Shown here one piece after another: positions 54,812-62,096 of a stretch of 64,000 bases of DNA. A program made the position numbers and the translations under genes. Position 1 is the first letter of the stretch. Each line of letters begins with the position of its first letter. The stretch covers positions 62,001 through 126,000 of the forward strand of contig NZ_JAQZAL010000018.1 in the NCBI RefSeq assembly GCF_028737205.1, read 5' to 3'. Source of the DNA: Actinomycetospora lutea. GTDB taxonomy: Bacteria > Actinomycetota > Actinomycetes > Mycobacteriales > Pseudonocardiaceae. The notes under the pieces are model-generated. The model saw nothing but the letters and a program-made list of their open reading frames with translations. It was not told the DNA's origin and made no database searches.

Positions 54812-56711
54812 CGGCGCCTCCCTCGCGGGCGGTGCGCGGGGCGGGCGTCGACCGCGAGGAGCGGCCCGACGACCCGGCGCCGATCGGGCGGCTGGGTCGG
54901 TAGATCCGGTAGACCGGCGCGCCGTCGACCAGCTCGGCCTGCACCGGACGGCGCGGACCGCCCTGGCCGCCGGCCTCGCCGGTCCGCGCGGCGACGCTGC
55001 GGTAGAGGCTGCGGTCGGCGTCGCTGATCTGGGCGCGGGCAGGTGTCGCGTCGCGGTCGCCGCGCGGGGCGGCGCCGGGGACCGCGCCGCTCCCGCGGGG
55101 CAGGGCGCGGGCGGCGGTGCGGGCGGCCAGGGCGGCGGCGGGGTCGGCGTCGTGCCCGGGGCTGCCCGCGCGCGCACCCACCCGCTCGCTGTCGACGCGC
55201 ACCGGGCCGGCCGGGTCGGCGAGCCCCGCGGCCGCCACCGTCGGGTCGGTCCGCGACGGGGTGCTGCCCTCGGGGCGCCAGCCCTCGCCGGTGCCCGCGG
55301 CCTCGCGCCGTTCGGTCCACCAGTCGTCCTGGCGGGCGGGCGAGCGCGGCAGGAAGCGGGAGAACACGCCCCCGCCGGCGGGCGGCAGCACGCCGCTCAT
55401 CTGGTCGCGGGTCAGCGAGACCATCGCCGCGAGCCGCCGGAACGGTCGCGCCAGCGCCCAGAGCACGATCGTCACGACCCCGGTGACCAGCAGCGCGAGC
55501 CACGTGTCCACCCCGGCCCCGGGCCGGAACAGCGCGATGACCATGAGCGAGTGCAGGCCCGCCATCGCGCCCACGAGCAACGTGTTGACCAGGGCGGCGC
55601 CGCCGACGCGCAGGGTCGCGGGCAGCACCTCGGGCTTGAGCAGGGCGATCACGGCGAGCGCGGGCGCGATCATCACCAGCAACCGGATGATCAGCATCGA
55701 GACGAGGATGAGCAGCTTGCTCATCAGCTGGAACAGCCCGATGCACACGGCCTGGATCAGCGCGAGCATCCCGGCGCCGGTACGCGAGCCCTGCCGGCCC
55801 TGGAAGTAGCTGTACCGGTCGCCCGCGCGGTCCGCGACGGCCGTGTAGTGCTGCTTCTTGGCGTCCGCCGTGGCCTGGTTGTCCTGGCCGTCCGCGATCT
55901 CCTGCTTGGTGAACGTCTGCGCCCGCAGCAGCTCCCGGCCCATGTCACGGGCCTGGGGCACGTCGGCGGACCCGAACTCCCCCCGCAGCCAGTTGTTGTA
56001 GACGATCTGGTCGGTGAGCACGGTCGGCAGCGTGTTCGCGTCACCCACCCCGACCTGCGAGAGGAACCCGCGCTGCATCGCGGTGACGCCGTCGAGCAGG
56101 ACCCCGTCGAGCATGCTCGACCAGCGCACGGGCGCCGCGTAGGCCGCGGCCGCGATGGCCAGCGCGATCACCGCGATCCCGGCGCGCTGGGCCTGGCGGG
56201 AGAGGTCGCCGCGCATCGCGAGCACCAGCAGGATCGCGGCGAGCACGATGAGCGCGACCCCGATCCAGGTCGTGAACACCGCCTCGTACATCGCCGCCGT
56301 GCCGGCCTGGACGATCCCGTCGAGCGGCTGGAGCAGCCCGGAGCCGCGCTCGATGAGGTAGTGCGCCCAGTTCACGCCGCCGACGACCAGCTTGGCGAGG
56401 TTGAAGAACTGGTTGCCGAGCCACGTGTCGGTGGCCGCGGCGGGGTCGCGGGCGGCGCCGGGGCCGCAGCCGAGGTCGTAGGTCCACCAGATCTGCCCGG
56501 CGTAGCCGACCTCGTGGTACACGCTGCCCGGGGCGCCGACCCCGAGCGGAGCGGGGTCGAGCGAGCCGACGAGCCCGGTGCCGGGGCGGTCGGGGTCGGG
56601 CGGGGCCTTGCAGTCCAGCGGCGCCGCCGACGCGGGCAGGGCGACCAGCACCAGTCCGGTCAGCGTGGTGACCACGACGGTCGCGGCGCGCCGCCGGCCC
56701 GTGCTGCGCAC
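54795..56711 (-). CDS. Polytopic VirB6-like T4SS membrane protein
   Basis: The product is 638 aa from GTG 56711. A signal peptide (RRRAATVVVTTLTGLVLVALPASAAPLDC) leads to an extracellular domain of about 110 residues, then about six to seven membrane helices (for example ALIVLAAILLVLAMRG, VIALAIAAAAYAAPV, LLILVSMLIIRLLVMIAPALAVIALL, LALLVTGVVTIVLWALA). A cytosolic tail of about 200 disordered residues ends it. The frame stays open to 59804, but upstream sequence is antisense to VirB4. A second candidate start is GTG 56867, overlapping the VirB4 stop (GTGA) and giving a short helix, but that reading passes through the palindromic repeat. The 56711 start is preferred for its clean signal peptide. 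Confidence 0.75.
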   Translation of the reverse strand: MRSTGRRRAATVVVTTLTGLVLVALPASAAPLDCKAPPDPDRPGTGLVGSLDPAPLGVGAPGSVYHEVGYAGQIWWTYDLGCGPGAARDPAAATDTWLGNQFFNLAKLVVGGVNWAHYLIERGSGLLQPLDGIVQAGTAAMYEAVFTTWIGVALIVLAAILLVLAMRGDLSRQAQRAGIAVIALAIAAAAYAAPVRWSSMLDGVLLDGVTAMQRGFLSQVGVGDANTLPTVLTDQIVYNNWLRGEFGSADVPQARDMGRELLRAQTFTKQEIADGQDNQATADAKKQHYTAVADRAGDRYSYFQGRQGSRTGAGMLALIQAVCIGLFQLMSKLLILVSMLIIRLLVMIAPALAVIALLKPEVLPATLRVGGAALVNTLLVGAMAGLHSLMVIALFRPGAGVDTWLALLVTGVVTIVLWALARPFRRLAAMVSLTRDQMSGVLPPAGGGVFSRFLPRSPARQDDWWTERREAAGTGEGWRPEGSTPSRTDPTVAAAGLADPAGPVRVDSERVGARAGSPGHDADPAAALAARTAARALPRGSGAVPGAAPRGDRDATPARAQISDADRSLYRSVAARTGEAGGQGGPRRPVQAELVDGAPVYRIYRPSRPIGAGSSGRSSRSTPAPRTAREGGAGADPD

Positions 56712-56718
56712 CCGGGGG

Positions 56719-56786
56719 GTGCGAGCGATGCGGCTTTGCTGGCGTCCAGCGCCAGGATCGCCACATCCTCGCTGCGGCGACACGCC
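56719..56786 (-). repeat. Palindromic dispersed repeat, copy 2
   Basis: The complement of this 68-bp block matches copy 1 (2317-2383) with about seven differences and a 1-bp indel, including the CTGGCG...CGCCAG hairpin core. It lies between the VirB4 stop and the VirB6-like start, inside a frame that is open across it. Confidence 0.7.
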
Positions 56787-56863
56787 GATGACGTTGTCAG
56801 GCGCGCGCCGGGACCGCCGCCACCCCACGACGAGGGCGGCGACGAGGATCGCGACGGCGAGCG

Positions 56864-59800
56864 TCACCCGGGGGTCCCCGGTGCGCGGCGGCCGGCGCCC
56901 ACCCACCGACCGGGGTCCTGCACCTCGCTGCCCTCGCGCCAGCCCGGGTTGCGGTCGGCGGGCGTCGTGACGGTCGCGTCGTCGGCCAGCTCGCCGACCG
57001 CGTCGCCCGTGGCCGCGTCCTCGCCCGTGCCCTCGTCCATGACCCAGGCCTCGGCCCACTCGTCGTCGCCGACGACCGCGGGGTCGGCCGCGGGTGCGGG
57101 GTCGGGTGCACCGCCGAGGTCGTCGTCGAGATCGGGCGCCAGATCGTCGAGGCGGGCGTCGAGGTCGGGGCCCGCGGTGATCGCCTCGGCGTCGGCGCGC
57201 TCGTCCAGGACCGTGCCCTCGACGACGGTGCGCTCGACGAGCGGGTCGCGCGACGGCGTCACCGGTGACACGCGCGCGGTGCCGGGTGGCGGGGCCGCGG
57301 GGCGGCGCGGGGGCGCCGGGCGGGCGGCGCCCTGCGGGGCACCGGGGGCGGTGGGCAGCGGCCCACCGGGCGGTCCCGCCGGCGGCACGATCGGCACCGG
57401 CCCGGTGCGCTCGGCGTCGGTCTCGGGCGGAACGGCGTGCGAGCCCGACCCCGGTGACGCGGGCGGCAGCGGGCGCACCCGGCGCGCGTCGGGGTTGGTG
57501 TCGAGCGTCTCGCGCAGGTGCTCGAGGTGCGGACCCTCGAGATCGATCCGGATCTTCTCGACGCCGCCGTGCCCGTCGGCGAACACGAACTGGCGCGGCG
57601 TGTCGTCGGGCCGGTCGTCGTGGCGGGGGCGCGGCGAGAGCGTGCCGAGCATCTCCTCGTAGCCGACCTCGGTGGGCACCCGCAGCAGGCGCAGCGCCTC
57701 GGCCTGCGCCTCCTCGTCGTCGGTGCGGCCGACGAACACCGCGTTCACCAGCGAGGCGAACCCCGGCACGCGCAGCAGGTCGCCCGCGAGCTGGGAGGCG
57801 AACAGCGCGCGGACGTTGAACTTGCGCGAGTCGCGGGCGAGCCGGTCGATGAGCACCTTGCCGGTGGGGATCTGCGACAAGAAGTGGGTCTCGTCGAGCG
57901 CGACGCCCTTCCGCAGGTTCCGGTCGGCGGTGTAGATCGTGCGCTGGGTCAGCCAGGACGCGAGATTGAGCAGCTCGACCGCGAGGGACTCGCCGTCGGT
58001 CCACTCCTCGCGCGGGCTGCCCGGGCGCGGCAGGGACATGCCCTGCATGGTCAGCACGGTGAGGCGGTAGTTCTCCTCGCCCTGCCAGGGGTCCTCGCGC
58101 GGGTCGGCGTTCCGGTCGGGGAACAGCAGCGCGGCCTGGGGCAGCTCGCGGCGCTCCTCGAGGAAGTCGGCGACGACGTCGGCGTGCTCCTCGCCCTCCC
58201 GCGCGTGGCGGCGCAGCACGGCGATGACCTGGCCGGGGTCGCGGTCCGGCGCGCCGCCGACCTCGCGGACCGCGCGCAGCAGCACGATCCGGGTGTGGGG
58301 CAGGCGGGCCACGTCGAAGGGCAGCAGGCCGGTGAGCACGTCGAGCACCAGGCGCCGGCGGGTCGCGGCGGCCAGCGAGCGCTCGCGGCGCCACGCCTTG
58401 TCCGGGTCGTCCTCGTCGAGGAAGTGGTCGCGGCGCGGCTCGGCCACCACGCGGTAGGGGTTGAGGATGCCGGGGTCGGCGCCCAGCAGGTGGATGTGCC
58501 GCGAGAAGGGGGCCAGCTCCGGCAGCTTGGTCAGCTCGGCGAGCGGGCCCGACGGGTCGAGCACCGTCCAGCGAGCCCCGGCGCGCAGCGTCTTGTAGAC
58601 GAGCAGTCCGGTGAGAAACGACTTGCCGGAGCCGAGGCCGCCCACGACGGCGGTGAGGCCCGACGCCCGCCGGACCTCCTGCGCCATCCACGGGTCCCAC
58701 GCCACGGGGCGGCGGGTGGCCGTGCAGGTCTCGCCGATCATGATCCCGCGCCGGTCGCCCACCGACGCCGAGGCGGCGGGCACGCCCGCGGCCACCCAGG
58801 TCACCGAGCCGCGGCGCCGGTAGGCCGTGGACGCCAGCGGCTCGCCGGGGATGAACTCGCGCGCGTAGGCGTACTGCGCCTCCGGGTGCTCCATCGCGAC
58901 CCGGGGCCGGTAGAGGTCGAGCACCTGCTGCGCGCGGGTCAGCGCCTCGCCCTCGTCGCGCCCGGACACCGCGACGCGCCACCACCCGTAGACCCGCGTG
59001 TTGAGCTGGGTCAGCCCGCCCGAGAGCTCGTCCTCGATCTGCAGCACCCGGTCGGCCTGGCGCGACAGCGACATCGGGGGGTCGAGGTCGTGGTCGTGGG
59101 TGTAGTGCCGGATCTGGCTGCGCACCTTGCCCATCTGGCGCTGCAGCTCGCCGGCGACCTCCTCGGGCTTGCGCACGTAGATCCGCGCCGACCACTCCAC
59201 GGGGAAGGGCAGGCGGTCGCTGCGCTGCATCCACGGGTCGTCGGCCTCGGGGATGCGCAGCGAGTCCATGAGGCCCACCGACAGCACCGCGACGTGCCGC
59301 TGCACCGGCTGGGTGCCGAAGCGCCCGAGCACCTGCACGGTCGGCGCGTAGGGCTCCTGCTGCAGGGCGACGCCGTCGGTGAACGCGGCGAGGTCCTCGG
59401 CCTCCCAGTGCTCCCCCGACGCCGGCGCCACCGTGCGCGGCGCGGGCAGGCCCAGCGAGCACGAGCGGTGCATCAGCCAGGCCATGTCCTCCGCGGTCGC
59501 CGGCACCGCGTCGAGGCCGGCCCGCGAGACGAGCGCCTCGACGTGCGCGATCTCGGACTCGAGCGCGGCCAGCTCCGCCGTCGCCGCCGACGGGACCAGG
59601 CGGCCCAGGACCGGCGCGGCGCCCTCGAGCCAGCGGTCGACCACCGAGCGCCCGGAGACCTCGACGCCGAGGAAGACCTCCTTGTCGGACATCGACAGGC
59701 CCATGAGGTGGCGCTGCTCGCCCTCGAGGAAGCTCTCCCAGCTCAGCGCGCCGGCGACGTCCGGGAGCCGCCCGGGCGCGTTGTGGTCGAACGTCTCGGC

Positions 59801-60187
59801 CCACAGCGCCACGGGGTAGGGCCGCGACGTGACGCGGATGTGCAGCCAGCGGCCCTGCAGCTCGCCGAGCTGGGTCGCGATCTGGCGGATGAGCGTCTCG
59901 CGCTGGGTGTCGCTGCGGAAGCTCCAGGGCTGCGGGGCCAGGCGGTACCAGGCGGTGACGGCCGACGCGGTGCGCGCGAGGTTGCCGTCGATGGCGCGCA
60001 GCGAGATCGCGGGCCGGTAGCCCGCCGCGGGCGACTCGCCGACCAGCGAGCGGCCGCGTCGTCCGCCCCGCGCCGGACCGTTCCCGGTGGTGGTCCGGGC
60101 GGGACGGAGACCGCTCGCGCTGCTGCCGGCCTCGATCGCCTCGGGTGGGGAGTCCAGAGCGCGCCGGGACCTACCGCGGCGCAGCAC
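56864..60187 (-). CDS. VirB4-like T4SS ATPase
   Basis: The product is 1107 aa. The N-terminal 490 residues are the CagE/TrbE/VirB-like region (RAIDGNLARTASAVTAWYRLAP ... QRQMGKVRSQIRHYTHDHDLDPP ... LTQLNTRVYGWWRVAV). The motor domain holds Walker A VGGLGSGKSFLTGLL (about 518), WTVLDPSGPLAELTKL, Walker B KGVALDETHFL (about 760) and SRKFNVRALFASQLAG. The last 280 residues are Pro/Asp-rich and disordered. VirB4 ATPases energise assembly and transport of type IV secretion machines. I recall a similar chromosomal cluster in Streptomyces (cmdA-F, SCO4126-4131) linked to chromosome segregation and sporulation; homology is not verified. GTG 60187 overlaps the preceding gene by 17 bp. Confidence 0.85.
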   Translation of the reverse strand: MLRRGRSRRALDSPPEAIEAGSSASGLRPARTTTGNGPARGGRRGRSLVGESPAAGYRPAISLRAIDGNLARTASAVTAWYRLAPQPWSFRSDTQRETLIRQIATQLGELQGRWLHIRVTSRPYPVALWAETFDHNAPGRLPDVAGALSWESFLEGEQRHLMGLSMSDKEVFLGVEVSGRSVVDRWLEGAAPVLGRLVPSAATAELAALESEIAHVEALVSRAGLDAVPATAEDMAWLMHRSCSLGLPAPRTVAPASGEHWEAEDLAAFTDGVALQQEPYAPTVQVLGRFGTQPVQRHVAVLSVGLMDSLRIPEADDPWMQRSDRLPFPVEWSARIYVRKPEEVAGELQRQMGKVRSQIRHYTHDHDLDPPMSLSRQADRVLQIEDELSGGLTQLNTRVYGWWRVAVSGRDEGEALTRAQQVLDLYRPRVAMEHPEAQYAYAREFIPGEPLASTAYRRRGSVTWVAAGVPAASASVGDRRGIMIGETCTATRRPVAWDPWMAQEVRRASGLTAVVGGLGSGKSFLTGLLVYKTLRAGARWTVLDPSGPLAELTKLPELAPFSRHIHLLGADPGILNPYRVVAEPRRDHFLDEDDPDKAWRRERSLAAATRRRLVLDVLTGLLPFDVARLPHTRIVLLRAVREVGGAPDRDPGQVIAVLRRHAREGEEHADVVADFLEERRELPQAALLFPDRNADPREDPWQGEENYRLTVLTMQGMSLPRPGSPREEWTDGESLAVELLNLASWLTQRTIYTADRNLRKGVALDETHFLSQIPTGKVLIDRLARDSRKFNVRALFASQLAGDLLRVPGFASLVNAVFVGRTDDEEAQAEALRLLRVPTEVGYEEMLGTLSPRPRHDDRPDDTPRQFVFADGHGGVEKIRIDLEGPHLEHLRETLDTNPDARRVRPLPPASPGSGSHAVPPETDAERTGPVPIVPPAGPPGGPLPTAPGAPQGAARPAPPRRPAAPPPGTARVSPVTPSRDPLVERTVVEGTVLDERADAEAITAGPDLDARLDDLAPDLDDDLGGAPDPAPAADPAVVGDDEWAEAWVMDEGTGEDAATGDAVGELADDATVTTPADRNPGWREGSEVQDPGRWVGAGRRAPGTPG

Positions 60188-61346
60188 CGGGATCTCCTCG
60201 TCGGTCGGCCTCGCGCGACCGCGAGCCCGGCCCGAACGGGGCGGCCGCGCCGCCGGTGCCGCCCGCACCGGACGGGCCCGCGGGCTCGTTGGACATCGGC
60301 CAGCCCGCGCGACGCCGGGGACGCACGGCACGCCGCTGGGTGCGGTCGGGATCGGGGTCGGGGTCGGGCACGGCCTTGCGGACGGCGGAGTCACGTCGGC
60401 GGGCCGGCACGGCCTCGCGCCGTGCGGAGCGGGCCCCGGTCCAGGCGGCCATGGTGGCGTCGCCCGGATGCGGGTCGGGCACGGGCGGCAGCGCCGCAGG
60501 CCCGTCGGCGGCCTCGTCGGCGCCGGGACGGGACACCGGCTCGCCGACGTCCGCGCTCGCCGGCGGCCCGAAGTCCGCCTCCGCCGCGGCGCGGGCCCGC
60601 CGCTCCGCGCGGGCACGCCGGCGGGCCACGGTGGCCTCGCTCGGGACCCCGGTGCGGCGGGCCGCCCGCGCGTGCGAGGGACCGGCCTTCGGGACGCCGG
60701 GGGTGACGTGGTCGGCGGGCTCCGCGGCCGGCGTGTCGGCCGGTTCCTCGGCGGGCGTCGCGGCGGGCGTCTCGGCGGCGGTCTCGGCGGAGGTCTCGGG
60801 GGCGGCATGCCCGGGCGTGACCGGCACCACCGGCGCCTCGTCCTCGCGTGGTGGCGGGCCCCAGGCGGCGTCGTCGGCGGGGTCGACCGCGACCGGGCGG
60901 GCGGGCCTGCCCCCGGCCCCGGCCGTGCCGCTGCTGCCGCGGGGCAGGGCGATCGCGGTGGGCGCGCCGGTGAGCTTCGGGCGGTCGCGACGCACGGTCA
61001 CGTGGCCGGTGGTCAGCGCCCCGCCGGTGACGCGGTGGCGCTCCCGTGGTCCGCGGAGCTCGTGGACGAAGAGCGTCAGCCACTCCAGCAGCGGGCGCTC
61101 GTCGTTGATGCGACGGGACACGAAGCGCGTGACGGCCACGGTGATCAGCAGCGCCCAGGCCACCGAGAAGAAGCCGAGGTCGATGCCGAGGCGGCGCTGC
61201 ACGAACATCACGACGAGCATGACGACGAGCCCCACCCCGTAGGCGGAGTAGCGGGCGCGCCAGGGGAAGGTCGCGCGCGGCGGACCCAACCAGACGGCGT
61301 CGACGCGGTAGACCTCGTCGTCGGTGCGGATGTGCACCCGCGTCAC
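60171..61346 (-). CDS. Two-helix T4SS-like membrane protein with disordered tail
   Basis: The product is 391 aa. After a short beta segment (HIRTDDEVYRVDAVWLGPP) are two membrane helices (YSAYGVGLVVMLVVMFVQ and FFSVAWALLITVAVTRFV) and a small cytosolic region. Then comes a disordered tail of about 260 residues rich in Ala, Pro, Arg and Glu. Two close N-terminal helices just before VirB4 are the position and shape of PrgI/VirB3-like proteins. The GTG at 61346 overlaps the 88-aa gene stop (GTGA). The C-terminus overlaps VirB4 by 17 bp. Confidence 0.6.
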   Translation of the reverse strand: MTRVHIRTDDEVYRVDAVWLGPPRATFPWRARYSAYGVGLVVMLVVMFVQRRLGIDLGFFSVAWALLITVAVTRFVSRRINDERPLLEWLTLFVHELRGPRERHRVTGGALTTGHVTVRRDRPKLTGAPTAIALPRGSSGTAGAGGRPARPVAVDPADDAAWGPPPREDEAPVVPVTPGHAAPETSAETAAETPAATPAEEPADTPAAEPADHVTPGVPKAGPSHARAARRTGVPSEATVARRRARAERRARAAAEADFGPPASADVGEPVSRPGADEAADGPAALPPVPDPHPGDATMAAWTGARSARREAVPARRRDSAVRKAVPDPDPDPDRTQRRAVRPRRRAGWPMSNEPAGPSGAGGTGGAAAPFGPGSRSREADRRGDPGAAPR

Positions 61347-61609
61347 CCGGTGATGAGCTGGGCGAAGAACGCACCGACACGCGCACCCGCACCGGGCGTC
61401 AGCGCGATGCCGAGGGCGATCAGACCGATGATCAGACCGATGCTGCGGCGGGCGACGCCGGCGTTGTCGCCGCGCCCGCCGATCCACAGCATGATGATCG
61501 CGATGCCCAGGAGGATCAGCGGAACGATGTTGTCCTGAATCCAGCCCTGCAGCCCGCCGGTCCCCGGGGCCTGCGCGACCAGGTCGGCGCCGAGGAACGT
61601 GACGGTCAT
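61343..61609 (-). CDS. Small two-helix protein, VirB2/TrbC-like candidate
   Basis: The product is 88 aa. Short N-terminus, then two membrane helices (NIVPLILLGIAIIMLWIGG and SIGLIIGLIALGIALTPG) joined by a GRGDNAGVARR loop. This matches pilin-type VirB2/TrbC subunits or small T4SS membrane proteins. A GGGAGG site precedes the ATG. It is the first gene of the six-gene T4SS-like operon. Confidence 0.6.
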   Translation of the reverse strand: MTVTFLGADLVAQAPGTGGLQGWIQDNIVPLILLGIAIIMLWIGGRGDNAGVARRSIGLIIGLIALGIALTPGAGARVGAFFAQLITG

Positions 61610-62096
61610 AGCGGTCCTCCCGCAACAGTGCTGGTCGATGTGCCGGAAACCGTTCTCGACCGGTCGAGTAAACACGGCGCCCTCAGCGAATCCAACACCT
61701 CCGGTAACGGCCCCATCACACCCGCCGACGGCCGTTGAGCACCCGCTCTCCACGCCCTCCCCCACAGGCGTGCTCGCATCGTCGACCCTCCGCGACCGGC
61801 GGGTGGTGTGGACCCGCTCTCCTGGTCCGGATGAGCCTATCGTGATCCACACGCCACGAGCCGTCATCACACTCCGGCGTGGCGCGACCGCGTTCGCGAT
61901 CGCAAAGCATCGCTCGTCCGTGTCGTGTCACGGGGTCGGGCGTGTCGCGGTGCGGGCGGGCGCTGCGGTTACCGGTGAGTAGCATCGGTCACCTCTCACA
62001 GCGCCGAGGTCCCTACCGGCCGTTACAGTGCCGCCGAAGCAGTCGTTGTCTCACCGGGTCCTCCACCACGGACCCGGCCCACGGGGAGGTCCCGTC
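61610..62096. other. 487-bp divergent intergenic region, no gene seen
   Basis: It separates the T4SS-like operon (minus) from the Fe-S reductase (plus), so it must hold both promoters. TAGCAT at 61980-61985 is a possible plus-strand -10, giving a leader of about 105 nt. Short frames across it show no conserved product. Confidence 0.45.
62054..62077 (+). promoter_or_regulatory. Hairpin in the leader of the Fe-S reductase gene
   Basis: CCGGGTCC (62054-62061) and GGACCCGG (62070-62077) form a perfect 8-bp stem with an 8-nt loop, ending 5 nt before the GGGGAGG ribosome site (62083-62089). It may modulate translation start or be a protein site; the role is unproven. Confidence 0.35.

Noticed and set aside
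54795-59804. A single 1669-codon open frame on the minus strand
   Set aside because: Only the first-translated part near 56711-54795 has protein-like sequence; the rest is antisense to the in-frame VirB4 gene and is Arg/Gly/Ala shadow sequence typical of very GC-rich DNA.
53153-61609. Calling the T4SS-like operon an integrative conjugative element
   Set aside because: No integrase, relaxase, coupling protein, att repeat or base-composition change is visible at its borders.
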